Origin: Nitrosopumilus sp. b1
GTDB taxonomy: Archaea > Thermoproteota > Nitrososphaeria > Nitrososphaerales > Nitrosopumilaceae
DNA length: 64,000 nucleotides
Direction of reading: 5' to 3'
Assembly: GCF_014078545.1 (NCBI RefSeq)
Contig: NZ_MU078723.1
Span: 1-64,000 of the forward strand
Shown here: positions 9,786 to 18,573 of the stretch, piece by piece
Layout of the letters: the number at the start of each line of letters is the position of its first letter
How positions within the stretch are numbered: the first letter of the stretch is position 1
Notes under the pieces: model-generated
Told to the model about the DNA's origin: nothing
The model's database searches: none
Seen by the model: only the letters and a program-made list of their open reading frames with translations
Program-made: the position numbers and the translations under genes

Positions 9786-11131
9786 TTTGTAGCCTCCTTT
9801 AGTGCAGTAAGCATTGCATTTGCCTTGTGTTCTGTCTCTTTGAATTCATTTTCAGGAATAGAATCCGATACAATTCCAGCTCCAGACTGTACAAAACCAT
9901 TCTTTCCATCAAAGAAGATGCTTCTAATTGCTATTGCAAAATCACAGCATCCATTGCATGAAAAGTAACCGACTGCTCCAGCATATGGGCCTCTTGATTG
10001 TGGTTCTAACTCCTCAATGATCTCCATTGCTCTAACCTTTGGTGCACCTGAAACTGTTCCAGCCGGAAATACTGCCTTGAATGCATCAAACATGTCAAAT
10101 TTTTGATTCAGAGTACCTACCACATGAGATACTATATGCTGAACGTGACTAAATCTTTTGATCTTCATCAATTCCTTGACCACTACAGAGCCAAATTTAC
10201 ACACTCTACCGATATCGTTTCTTCCTAGGTCTACTAGCATTGTGTGTTCTGCTAATTCCTTTTCATCATTTAGAAGCTCTACTTCAAGACTTTTGTTTTT
10301 GTCTTCATCATCAGTAATCTTTCTTGTTCCTGCAATGGGAAATGTTTCAACAACATCATCTGTTACGCGAATTAGCATCTCAGGACTTGCACCAATTATT
10401 ATTTTGTTATTCATCTTCATGTGATACATGTATGGTGATGGGTTTATCTTTCGTAGTACATCATACACCTTTAGGAGATTCCCTTTAGCAGTAAAATCAA
10501 ATCTTCTCGATAGAACAACTTGGAAGATGTCTCCATCATGGATGTATCTTTTTGCCTTTTCCACCATTGATTCAAAGACATCCTTTGAAATATTTGGTGT
10601 AAACTCTGATATCTCAAAGGAATCTTTTGTTTCTTGTTTTATTAATTCTGAATATCTGTTGGTATCATAAAAAAAGTAATACGGCTTGTTCTTTTTGTTA
10701 TCAAAAAATATTCCATCATGGTATATTCCAAACTCCATTAAGACATCATCTGATTTGTTTTTGATTGGAATGTCTTCTACTAGCCTTATGGCATCATAAT
10801 TTACAAATCCTACTGCTCCGCCAAAGTATCTGTATGATTTATCATCTGTTGTCTTGATTAATTTTTTAATCTCCTTGAAAGGATCATCAGTTGGAATAGT
10901 ATCTGTTAGTTTGTTTTTTTGATAGACTTCTATCTTGTCTTTGTACCCCTTGATTACATACTCTGGCTCAAATCCAATAATTGATGTCTCTGCTAACTCC
11001 TCAGGACCTGTAAGTGATTCAAAGAGAAATGTGTGTGAATAATTTTTTGAAATCTTTTTGTAAAGTTCGAATTGATTTTCAGATAACTCTAGGGGTATTA
11101 CTGTTGGTCTTGCTTTTCCAAAGGTGTTCAC
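9782..11131 (-). CDS. trpE: Anthranilate synthase component I
   Basis: 449 residues. A chorismate-binding enzyme with [41 protein letters not shown] and [17 protein letters not shown]. The segment [11 protein letters not shown] matches the N-terminal LLES-type tryptophan feedback site, supporting TrpE over PabB. First gene of the operon; the start is a GTG. A TATA-like TTTTAAATAG on the minus strand (11159-11168) lies about 30 bp upstream, giving a very short or absent leader. Confidence 0.96.
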   Translation of the reverse strand: MNTFGKARPTVIPLELSENQFELYKKISKNYSHTFLFESLTGPEELAETSIIGFEPEYVIKGYKDKIEVYQKNKLTDTIPTDDPFKEIKKLIKTTDDKSYRYFGGAVGFVNYDAIRLVEDIPIKNKSDDVLMEFGIYHDGIFFDNKKNKPYYFFYDTNRYSELIKQETKDSFEISEFTPNISKDVFESMVEKAKRYIHDGDIFQVVLSRRFDFTAKGNLLKVYDVLRKINPSPYMYHMKMNNKIIIGASPEMLIRVTDDVVETFPIAGTRKITDDEDKNKSLEVELLNDEKELAEHTMLVDLGRNDIGRVCKFGSVVVKELMKIKRFSHVQHIVSHVVGTLNQKFDMFDAFKAVFPAGTVSGAPKVRAMEIIEELEPQSRGPYAGAVGYFSCNGCCDFAIAIRSIFFDGKNGFVQSGAGIVSDSIPENEFKETEHKANAMLTALKEATK

Positions 11132-11158
11132 CCATGTGTAAAATCAGATTTGATGGCT

Positions 11159-11168
11159 ATTTAAAATT
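11159..11168 (-). promoter_or_regulatory. TATA box of the trp operon
   Basis: The minus-strand sequence ttttaaatag lies about 30 bp before the trpE GTG, the expected place for an archaeal TATA element of a (nearly) leaderless transcript. No leader peptide or attenuator is visible between it and trpE. Confidence 0.5.
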
Positions 11169-11242
11169 TTGAAACGCAACAGTGTGTTCAGGTATAACAC
11201 ACACAAAGTTAAGGCAAAAATTTTCTTTTACTAATTAAAGTC

Positions 11243-11292
11243 GAGGAGTTTCCCAATGCCCAAATGCCCCTCCATTCTTTGGGACCCTCGGC
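11243..11292. other. Imperfect hairpin in the trpE/11349 divergent region
   Basis: The intergenic stretch holds CGAGG paired with CCTCG at its ends and, inside, CCCAA with TTGGG, around a C-rich loop. It is GC-richer than its surroundings. It lies about 110 bp upstream of trpE and about 60 bp upstream of the divergent small gene, so it could be a short structured RNA or a regulator site. Expression evidence is lacking. Confidence 0.25.
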
Positions 11293-11300
11293 CCTCTTTA

Positions 11301-11326
11301 TACGGTATGGTACGGTACCTTTATAT
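11301..11326 (+). promoter_or_regulatory. Promoter with overlapping direct and inverted repeats
   Basis: TACGGTA occurs twice (11301-11307 and 11311-11317), exactly one helical turn apart. The second copy forms GGTAC-G-GTACC (11309-11319), which abuts the TATA element TTATAT (11321-11326). The ATG of the small gene is at 11349, about 25 bp after the TATA. A protein bound here would cover the BRE/TATA, consistent with a repressor site. Confidence 0.5.
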
Positions 11327-11348
11327 CTGATCGCTTCGTAATATAACC

Positions 11349-11555
11349 ATGAGTCAAATCTTAGAGAGACCAAAAAACAGCCGTCTTCTCATACAGGATT
11401 TTCTACCATTTCAGAAACCACTGGTAAAGTCATCTGCTACTAGTATCAGCTGCTACATCTGTGGTAAAGGACTAGAGGATGGATTATCCCTTACTGCAAA
11501 ACATACCCCAATGGGCTCATTATTCTTCTGTGGTTCCCACTATTATCTAAAATAA
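11349..11555 (+). CDS. Small putative zinc-binding protein
   Basis: 68 residues with two half-sites for a metal: CYICGKG and FFCGSHYY (C-x2-C ... C-x2-H). A clean TATA box 25 bp upstream of the ATG supports a leaderless transcript. It is divergent from trpE and convergent with ilvD, whose stop lies 2 nt beyond. Unknown function. It resembles the short zinc-ribbon regulators abundant in this lineage. Confidence 0.7.
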   Translation: MSQILERPKNSRLLIQDFLPFQKPLVKSSATSISCYICGKGLEDGLSLTAKHTPMGSLFFCGSHYYLK

Positions 11556-11557
11556 TT

Positions 11558-13231
11558 CTAGCTAGCTGGAGATGTGATTGCTCCTTGTGCTGCAGAGCCT
11601 ACTAGTGATGCATATTTTGCTAATGCACCATGTGTATAGTTTGGATTTGGACGCTTCCATGCCTTTCTTCTTGATTCTAATTCTTCTTGTGATACATGAA
11701 GATCAATGATATTGGTTTCAGTGTCTATTGTGATTTCATCATCATCTTTTACCAATGCAATTGGTCCTCCAACAAATGCCTCTGGTGCAACATGGCCCAC
11801 CATGAATCCCCTTGTTCCACCTGAAAATCTTCCATCAGTAACCATAGCAACTTTCTTTCCTAGTCCTTGACCTACTAGAGCTGCAGTTGTTGCAAGCATC
11901 TCCCTCATTCCTGGACCTCCCTTTGGTCCTTCGTATCGAATGACAACGACATGTCCTTCATCAATCTCACCCTTTGATACTGCATCAAATGCATACTCTT
12001 CTCTATCAAAGACTCGGGCCTTTCCAGTGAACTTTGTCATCTCGACACCAGCTGTCTTTATCACTGCACCTTCTGGTGCAAGTGAGCCTTTTAGAATTAC
12101 AGCTGTTCCAACTGAATGTAACGGCGCATCAACTGATTTTACAATCTTTTGTTCTGTCTCTGGAAATTTCATTGCAGATAGATTTTCTGCCATTGTCTTT
12201 CCAGTAGATGTCATGCAGTTACCATGAATCAATCCTTTATCGTATAATTTCTTTAAGACAAATGGGATTCCACCAATTTTATCTAGTGAATTCATTACAT
12301 AATTTCCACCTGGTTTCATATCTGCCAAATGTGGTGTCTTTTTTCTTATTCTCTCAAAATCATCATATGTTAACTTGATTCCTGCCTCATTTGCTAATGC
12401 CAATAGATGTAAAATGGCATTAGTAGAGCCACCTACTGCATTTAGCATAGTAATTGAATTCTCAAATGCCTCAAATGTTAGAATTTCCTTTGGTCGAATG
12501 TTATTTTCTAATAGCTTTGCGCATGCAAGGCCTGTATCATACACCATCTTTTTGCGTCTATCATCTTCTGCAGGAGGACTAGCACTACCTGGTAATGCCA
12601 ATCCGATTGCTTCTGAGATTGATGCCATGGTATTTGCAGTAAACATTCCACCACAAGAGCCTGCAGTTGGGCATGCGGTGTTTTCGATATTTTTTAGTGC
12701 TTCAAGTGATAACTGTCCTGTGTCATAAGCTCCTACTGCTTCGTATACATCAACTATTGTAAGCTCCTTCCCATCTAGCATTCCTGGCATTATTGTTCCG
12801 CCATACACAAAGACAGATGGAATGTTTAGTCTGGCCATTGCCATCATTGTTCCTGGTAAGCTTTTATCACAACCTGCAATTCCAACTAGCGCATCATACT
12901 GATGTGCTCTGACCATTAGTTCAATTGAATCTGCAATGACTTCTCTTGATATCAAAGATGATTTCATTCCCTCATGTCCCATTGCTATTCCATCACTGAC
13001 TGCAATGGTTGAGAACATTCTTGGTGTAGCACCGCCAGCTGCAACTCCTTCCTTTGCACTAAATGCTAGCTGTGGCAGATGAATGTTACATGGAGTAGCT
13101 TCATTTCCTGTATGACAAACTCCGACAAATGGTTTGCCAAGATCCTCATCTGATAACCCCATTGCCTTGTACATGGCTCTGTGAGGTGCTCGCGAAGTTC
13201 CTTCTACTACATTTCTACTAGAAATTTCCAT
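11558..13231 (-). CDS. ilvD: Dihydroxy-acid dehydratase
   Basis: 557 residues, normal for IlvD/Edd. The Fe-S/catalytic cysteines appear in [25 protein letters not shown] and [15 protein letters not shown]. Further signatures are [12 protein letters not shown] and [11 protein letters not shown]. It dehydrates dihydroxy-isovalerate and dihydroxy-methylvalerate in Val/Ile/Leu synthesis. Monocistronic here, with no other ilv genes in the window. Confidence 0.97.
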   Translation of the reverse strand: MEISSRNVVEGTSRAPHRAMYKAMGLSDEDLGKPFVGVCHTGNEATPCNIHLPQLAFSAKEGVAAGGATPRMFSTIAVSDGIAMGHEGMKSSLISREVIADSIELMVRAHQYDALVGIAGCDKSLPGTMMAMARLNIPSVFVYGGTIMPGMLDGKELTIVDVYEAVGAYDTGQLSLEALKNIENTACPTAGSCGGMFTANTMASISEAIGLALPGSASPPAEDDRRKKMVYDTGLACAKLLENNIRPKEILTFEAFENSITMLNAVGGSTNAILHLLALANEAGIKLTYDDFERIRKKTPHLADMKPGGNYVMNSLDKIGGIPFVLKKLYDKGLIHGNCMTSTGKTMAENLSAMKFPETEQKIVKSVDAPLHSVGTAVILKGSLAPEGAVIKTAGVEMTKFTGKARVFDREEYAFDAVSKGEIDEGHVVVIRYEGPKGGPGMREMLATTAALVGQGLGKKVAMVTDGRFSGGTRGFMVGHVAPEAFVGGPIALVKDDDEITIDTETNIIDLHVSQEELESRRKAWKRPNPNYTHGALAKYASLVGSAAQGAITSPAS

Positions 13232-13282
13232 GAATTAACACATCTACCTTGAATTAGTATAATTTAGAGTTTTTTTAAAAAA

Positions 13283-13879
13283 TCATGCAAGAATTTGTTG
13301 TGAATCTAACTCTCGTAATTGCTCTTCAATCTCTTCAGGGGTTTCACTACCGTATGAAATCAGAATTCTATCTTCATCATTAAAGACATAATCATAGATT
13401 CCAGTTACTTGCTCGTGATTTACATAATACTTTAAGGTGTAATCCTCATTTGTACAAAACTGTCTTCCATCAGGAAATATGAAACACTCATCTGATACAT
13501 CGATACTTAGAGTATCAAAGAGATATCCTAGAGTTACTCCTTCTGCATGTCTGTGGATTGTTGTACCATCTTGGGCCTCAAAGTGAATCCAGCTACTTTT
13601 TATCTGATATGCTGGAAGACTGAAATCAAATTTATCGCCAAAAATTTTCACTAGTATAGAAGAGTGTACATGTTCTCCTCCAAGCATTCCTGCGCCTGGT
13701 GGTGCACCTGGTGCATTTGAAAAGTTTGTTGCAAAGTTGTAAGCAGAATATCCTACGATAGCTATCACAACTGCAAAAACAGCGCCTGCCATGAGGTAAG
13801 TCTTTCTCTTCTTCTTGCTACGTTGAGCTGCAAAACTTTCACGTTTCTCTTCGCGCTCTTTTCTGGCTTTTTTACCCAT
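13283..13879 (-). CDS. Single-pass membrane protein with extracytoplasmic domain
   Basis: 198 residues. It has a very basic cytoplasmic N-terminus (residues 1-27, KKARKEREEKRE type), one transmembrane helix (about 28-50), a Gly/Pro linker, then a folded exterior domain. That domain contains EHVHSSILVKIFG, SWIHFEAQDGTTIHRHAEGV and two cysteines (CFIF...FCTN) that may form a disulphide. Several histidines could bind metal. I know similar architectures from this lineage, but no function. Its own promoter region lies between it and the divergent HIT gene. Confidence 0.8.
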   Translation of the reverse strand: MGKKARKEREEKRESFAAQRSKKKRKTYLMAGAVFAVVIAIVGYSAYNFATNFSNAPGAPPGAGMLGGEHVHSSILVKIFGDKFDFSLPAYQIKSSWIHFEAQDGTTIHRHAEGVTLGYLFDTLSIDVSDECFIFPDGRQFCTNEDYTLKYYVNHEQVTGIYDYVFNDEDRILISYGSETPEEIEEQLRELDSQQILA

Positions 13880-13959
13880 GATTAACTCCTGATGAAAAAA
13901 TTACCCTACTTAACTCAATCGATGAAACAATAAATAAAATACAAAAATCCCATAGATTC

Positions 13960-14364
13960 ATGGGATGCATCTTTTGTGATATCATCAAAGGTGATCGTTT
14001 AGGTCATTTAATTTACGAAGACGATGAGCATGTTGCATTTTTAGACAAATACCCAATTGATGTTGGACATAGCCTTGTTGTACCAAAGAGACATTATGAG
14101 AGAATTACAGACATGGAGCCAGAAAATGTTGGAAAACTTTTCTCTCTTGTTCCAAAGATTGCTCGCTCTATTTTACACTCAACTAAAGCGGATGCGTTTA
14201 GTCTTGCTCAAAACAATGGCAAAGCAGCAAAACAGATAGTTCCACATGTGCATATTCACATCATACCAAGATTCAATGACAAGGGAACAATCTGGACAAA
14301 GCGTGAGATATCAAAAGATTCTGACTTGGCTGAACTTGCCGAAAAGATACGAAACAGCATCTGA
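13960..14364 (+). CDS. HIT-family nucleotide hydrolase
   Basis: 134 residues. N-terminal zinc-type CIFCDIIKGD and the histidine triad HVHIHIIPRF. HIT proteins hydrolyse nucleoside phosphoramidates, AMP-lysine-type adducts or dinucleoside polyphosphates. The exact substrate cannot be told from sequence. Monocistronic; ATG start. Confidence 0.93.
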   Translation: MGCIFCDIIKGDRLGHLIYEDDEHVAFLDKYPIDVGHSLVVPKRHYERITDMEPENVGKLFSLVPKIARSILHSTKADAFSLAQNNGKAAKQIVPHVHIHIIPRFNDKGTIWTKREISKDSDLAELAEKIRNSI

Positions 14365-14429
14365 GCAAATTAGTTCGTCCAAGCCAAACAAACTCGTTTT
14401 AAAATGATGAAAAAAATTACTTGATAATA

Positions 14430-14900
14430 ATGACGATGAATATTTTGATTGCAGAAGACAATGAATATACTGCAAAACAGTACAAGACTGTTCTAGAGAA
14501 ACGTGGCCACAAGGTCACACTTACAAAAGACGGTGTGGAATGCGTTGATGAATTCATGAATGAGGCAAAATATTCTGAACTATTCCGAAAGGACAACTCG
14601 CCTCCGTTTGATATTGTTTTAATGGATCATGACATGCCTAGAAAAAATGGTGCCACTGCTGCTCAGGAAATTCTAAAGTATAAACCAAACCAAAGACTGG
14701 TATTTCTCTCAGCATACGGTCATGGAATTCTGGGTAAGGTAAATGATCTAAGAGATGACACTGTGCAAATTATTCAAAAGCCATTCTCACTTGAATTTCT
14801 AGTGAAGAAAATCGAGGGCAAACTAATTGGACAGCGAATTGTTGGTGAACAACAAGGAACACCATTATCCATAACACAGGATGCAGCAGCAATTAGATAA
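14430..14900 (+). CDS. Receiver-domain response regulator
   Basis: About 157 residues, essentially one receiver domain: acidic pair in ILIAEDNEYT, phospho-acceptor Asp in FDIVLMDHDMP, Ser in VFLSAYGH and Lys in IIQKPFSLEFL. No DNA-binding output domain, so it acts through protein contacts. A TTTTAAAAT at about 14397 lies roughly 30 bp upstream, favouring the ATG at 14430; TTG 14421 and ATG 14436 are alternatives. A kinase partner is not adjacent. Confidence 0.9.
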   Translation: MTMNILIAEDNEYTAKQYKTVLEKRGHKVTLTKDGVECVDEFMNEAKYSELFRKDNSPPFDIVLMDHDMPRKNGATAAQEILKYKPNQRLVFLSAYGHGILGKVNDLRDDTVQIIQKPFSLEFLVKKIEGKLIGQRIVGEQQGTPLSITQDAAAIR

Positions 14901-14902
14901 TA

Positions 14903-16183
14903 CTATTTTGCGTGTCCTGGATTATACCTTAGAATGGCACCAACTTTGCCAAGACTAGCTAACATTGCACCATGCTCTGCACTACCTGAGATAACTTCAA
15001 TCTTTGCACCGGTCTTTGCAGCAATTAATGATAGATAGTCTACTATGTCCTGCTCATTTGCTGTCAAGTCTGCTGCCTTGCATCCTGGGCATGGTGCACT
15101 AAGTAGTTCTGTTCTCTTTGGAATGACCTGTGGTCTTTCTACAATTTGTTCTTGAAGATGCTTACATCGATTACACACAACATCTAGCTTGATTAGATTT
15201 GTATCATCAGTGATGAGCAAAGTATCTACCACATTATTTTTTAGAAGATCAATTACCTCACCTAGGCCATAGGTACCTAGTCCAGAGTGAGAGTTTATCT
15301 TTTGAAATAGTTTTTCAACAATTTGTTTTTCTTCAACCATTCTGAAATCTGATAATACATCAGATGCTTTTGCAAATGCTTCTCTGATTCCTTCTGAACC
15401 AGAATATGATGTATCTAGTGTGGCAATAATATTTTCTTGTAATCTATATTCCAAATACCCTCCATTGACAAAGTCTTCTTTTGTTGGGCCTGGCCCTGAG
15501 ACAATCAATCCCTTTACTTGGTAAATGTCAACAAAATATTCACGTGTGGTTTCAGCTACACGATTAAAGTAATAGGTCAGCTCCATCTCTCGCAACTTTT
15601 GAAATCTTTTTGCAGACTGTCCTCCTTGTCTGTGTTTTCCTGCAACACCAGAGCCAGTTTCAGATAGTACTTCTATCTTATCACCATGCAACAAACCCCA
15701 ACCTGCATCCTTGGAATCAATTGCAAGAAAGCCAATTAGATTGTCATCTTTTAGCATGTCCTTTAGTATATCAACATGAAAATGATCATCACATCGATAC
15801 AGAAACGTCTTGAGCTCTTTTGGTGGGTCAATCTCATACACCTTTACCACTTCACTACCAATTGGACCCCCACCTTCTGGTGGAAGTGCACCACAAAACA
15901 TTACCAAGCCCCTATCAGGAGTTTTATTGTACAGTCTGAGTCTTTGAATTACTTTTCCAAGTGAATCAACCACATGACCTCTGGTGAGATCTGACTTTAT
16001 GTTAACTGCAGTTCCCTGCTCCTCTTTTAGTACGCTGATAATTTCATGTAATTGCTTTCCAGCAGGAATGTATACGCTGATTAATTCAGTGCCGTGTCCT
16101 GACTTGTTTGAAAGCTCCTCAAGGGTTTTTCTAATCTTGTATAGCTTTACAGAGTCCTGTTTATCGACCTGAATCTTTCCCAT
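14903..16183 (-). CDS. prf1: Peptide chain release factor aRF1
   Basis: 426 residues, archaeal/eukaryal class I release factor. Stop-codon recognition motifs NIKS (residues 61-64) and YRCDDHF (129-135), and peptidyl-tRNA hydrolysis motif GGQ (187-189, in KHRQGGQSAKRF). The C-terminal domain contains two CxxC-type pairs (CNRCKH ... CPGC). It terminates translation at all three stops. Confidence 0.97.
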   Translation of the reverse strand: MGKIQVDKQDSVKLYKIRKTLEELSNKSGHGTELISVYIPAGKQLHEIISVLKEEQGTAVNIKSDLTRGHVVDSLGKVIQRLRLYNKTPDRGLVMFCGALPPEGGGPIGSEVVKVYEIDPPKELKTFLYRCDDHFHVDILKDMLKDDNLIGFLAIDSKDAGWGLLHGDKIEVLSETGSGVAGKHRQGGQSAKRFQKLREMELTYYFNRVAETTREYFVDIYQVKGLIVSGPGPTKEDFVNGGYLEYRLQENIIATLDTSYSGSEGIREAFAKASDVLSDFRMVEEKQIVEKLFQKINSHSGLGTYGLGEVIDLLKNNVVDTLLITDDTNLIKLDVVCNRCKHLQEQIVERPQVIPKRTELLSAPCPGCKAADLTANEQDIVDYLSLIAAKTGAKIEVISGSAEHGAMLASLGKVGAILRYNPGHAK

Positions 16184-16238
16184 GGTGAAATTTTTTCAGA
16201 TGCGAATATTAAGTTTGGTTGATATTATAATGTCATAA

Positions 16239-16412
16239 TTGGCATGCAGAGGAATATGCGAACGATATAGATCGGAGAAGAGCCGATATCAGGGAGGAGC
16301 TAAACGCTGTACTTATTGTAATGTGTATATGTTTTGTGAAGATATTCACTGTCCATGCTGTGGAACTCAGCTAAGAACAAAGCGCAAAACTAAGATTTCA
16401 AATCATCAATGA
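16239..16412 (+). CDS. Small zinc-ribbon protein (57 aa, TTG start)
   Basis: An unlisted ORF starting TTG at 16239 and ending TGA at 16410-16412. It begins MACRGICERYRSEK and contains KRCTYCNVYM and HCPCCGTQLRTKRK, i.e. CxxC plus CPCC zinc-ribbon knuckles. The CRGIC...CPCCG...LRTK pattern matches a family of very short zinc-ribbon proteins I know from ammonia-oxidizing archaea, probably nucleic-acid binding. It overlaps the convergent DsbA-like gene by 23 nt at the 3' end. gaatatta at about 16204 is a possible TATA. Confidence 0.7.
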   Translation: MACRGICERYRSEKSRYQGGAKRCTYCNVYMFCEDIHCPCCGTQLRTKRKTKISNHQ

Positions 16413-17040
16413 CTCGTTTGAATACATCAAGAGGTTGATTTCCTCTAATTTTGATTATCTTTTCGTCATTGAATATGAAAAATGACGGAGTTGCATCAAC
16501 GCCAATCTGTCTTGCAAAGTCCTGATGATCTAAAACTCTTTTGTTATACTTGCCAGAATCAAGACACCGGTTAAACTCTTCAAGATTTAGATTTACAGTT
16601 TTAGCAAATGCATCAAGTGAGTCTCTAGTAATCCAGCCTGTCTTCTCACCAGCCCAGTTTGTGTACAGTTCATCATGGTACTCCCAGTATTTTCCTTGGT
16701 CCTCTGCACAGTATGATGCTTCTGCTGCCAGTACTGAGTCCGGACCGTTTAGTGGAAAGTCTTTGAAGACTAGTCTTACCTTTCCTGTATCGATATAGTC
16801 TTTCTCTAGTGTCTTTAGTGTAGACTGGTGAAACCTAAAGCAAAATGTACACTGGTAATCACCAAACTCTAAAATTGTAATCTCTGAGTCTTTATCGCCC
16901 ATAATTGGGGAGCCATCTTTGATTAGCTTTTGAGCAGATAGTAAAATGTCATCATCTTTATTGTCATCTTCAAAGGTAACTGCTAGTGCGATTCCTGTGA
17001 TGACCCCGATTACAATTGGAATTGCAAGATACTTTAACAT
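16390..17040 (-). CDS. DsbA-like extracytoplasmic thiol oxidoreductase
   Basis: 216 residues. An N-terminal membrane anchor (about 4-22), then a thioredoxin fold of the DsbA/BdbD type with active site EFGDYQCTFCFRF (C64, C67) and cis-proline segment DATPSFFIF. It forms or isomerises disulphides in exported proteins. A minus-strand CTATTTACAC at about 17065 is a plausible TATA. Second such enzyme in this island (see 20180-21073), next to a rhodanese and a Cys-rich exported protein. Confidence 0.92.
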   Translation of the reverse strand: MLKYLAIPIVIGVITGIALAVTFEDDNKDDDILLSAQKLIKDGSPIMGDKDSEITILEFGDYQCTFCFRFHQSTLKTLEKDYIDTGKVRLVFKDFPLNGPDSVLAAEASYCAEDQGKYWEYHDELYTNWAGEKTGWITRDSLDAFAKTVNLNLEEFNRCLDSGKYNKRVLDHQDFARQIGVDATPSFFIFNDEKIIKIRGNQPLDVFKRVIDDLKS

Positions 17041-17150
17041 GTTTTAACCAAATTTGATTTGTGTAAATAGTTTGCTGAATCATTGGTTTGGATAACGAGG
17101 CTGTTTTCATTTTTTTGCAAAAACTTTTGCTCATTTAATTTTTAAAAAAA

Positions 17151-17918
17151 TTAGATGGGATTTAGGTTGTTTTCTTCAAGAAATGAATCCCATGCGTTAA
17201 TTCCGCCCTCAAGAACTTGAAAGTCAATTCCTTCCAATGCTAATGCATATGTTGCAATGGTGGCACGGTTTCCGGAAGCACATATCACTACCACGGGCTT
17301 GTCATCAGGGATTTGCTCAATTTGATTTGTGGAAAAAACATCTGCAAGTGGAATGTTTACGCTGGAGGAAATCTTTGTAACTTCTAGCTCACTTGGTTCC
17401 CTTACATCAAGCAAGTAAATATCTTCATTTTGTTGGATTTTAGAATAGAGCTGACTTGCATCTATCTTCTTTGGAGTAGATGTAGTCTTCAATTCTTCAC
17501 CCCAAGACTCAATGCCGCCTTCTAAATAGAATGTTTTAATTCCGTTTTCTGACATTGATTGTGCTATTTGGTTTGATACCTTTCCATCCTCATCAATCAA
17601 TACGAATTGTGCTGTAGAAGCAACATCCGGTAATCTACTTTGAATGGTGCCTACTCTCTTGTCTAGTGTAGAGTCATAAAGATAATCAAATGAAGAACCT
17701 GGGATGTGTCCTGCAGCATAAGACTGCTCGTCTCGAATATCAACTACAAAGATTTGCTTCTCTTTTATCTTGTTTTGTAGTGTACTAGCGTCAATAGCAT
17801 ACGGGGTATCAATAACTTGAATATCCTGGTTCAAATCTGCACTGAAAAATGTCATGGTCCATGCAATTGCAATACCAATCATCACTGCACCAATTATGCC
17901 GATTTGTTTTGTTTTCAT
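17151..17918 (-). CDS. Membrane-anchored tandem rhodanese
   Basis: 255 residues. Signal anchor (about 8-26), then two rhodanese domains (about 38-140 and 150-252). The second has the active-site loop VVVICASGNRAT with Cys213. The first has Asp at the equivalent place (FVLIDEDGKVS), so it is catalytically inactive, as in thiosulphate sulphurtransferases with a regulatory half. The probable role is sulphane-sulphur transfer outside the membrane, alongside the DsbA-like proteins. Confidence 0.9.
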   Translation of the reverse strand: MKTKQIGIIGAVMIGIAIAWTMTFFSADLNQDIQVIDTPYAIDASTLQNKIKEKQIFVVDIRDEQSYAAGHIPGSSFDYLYDSTLDKRVGTIQSRLPDVASTAQFVLIDEDGKVSNQIAQSMSENGIKTFYLEGGIESWGEELKTTSTPKKIDASQLYSKIQQNEDIYLLDVREPSELEVTKISSSVNIPLADVFSTNQIEQIPDDKPVVVICASGNRATIATYALALEGIDFQVLEGGINAWDSFLEENNLNPI

Positions 17919-18046
17919 TGGTAATTCCCTGATATCTTAGGATATAATGAATAAGTACATTTTCAATTTGTGATTTTCAAGAGTGGAAACTAGAATTGAA
18001 AAACATCTCTTCTCTTTATTGTCCAGTTTAACGTAATAATAGTGAG

Positions 18047-18382
18047 ATGAAACCAAAAGCAATACAAAAAGAAAAAACCAGTCATTTGGTAACTCCGATG
18101 CTATTCGGAATAATGTTTGCTTCAATAGTAGCATATTTTGTGATATTCGCTACTCCGATTACTTCCGAATTGCCCGTACAGATTACCGAAGAGGTAAAGA
18201 TAATCGCAGTTACCGAAAAAGGGATCGTTGTTGAAACATCTACTGGTGTTACAGTAGTAACTGATCAGTATGTGGGTTCACCCGGAGATATCATAGAGGT
18301 GACATACTCTGTTCCTATGAAATATCTGGAAAACAAGAGAATTCTTGAAGAAAAATATACCCTATTTCAACCCAAATCCTAA
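18047..18382 (+). CDS. Small single-pass membrane protein
   Basis: 111 residues. A charged N-terminus, one transmembrane helix (about 15-36), then a beta-rich extracytoplasmic domain (VKIIAVTEKGIVVETSTGVTVV). No cysteines and no recognised domain. Divergent from the rhodanese gene. Confidence 0.7.
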   Translation: MKPKAIQKEKTSHLVTPMLFGIMFASIVAYFVIFATPITSELPVQITEEVKIIAVTEKGIVVETSTGVTVVTDQYVGSPGDIIEVTYSVPMKYLENKRILEEKYTLFQPKS

Positions 18383-18573
18383 CTTTTTTTATTTTACTTG
18401 ATATTTTTCTTTTAAGAAATAACAGTTAAACCCAATTGGATTTGATTTTATACAAACTTACAAATTGTAATTAATGTAAACTGTTACATCAAAGTCTTGT
18501 ACATTTGATAGTCTGTAATAACAAACTAGTTACTTGTCTTTTGATTATAAAATGAATTTTAAAAAATGAGAAT

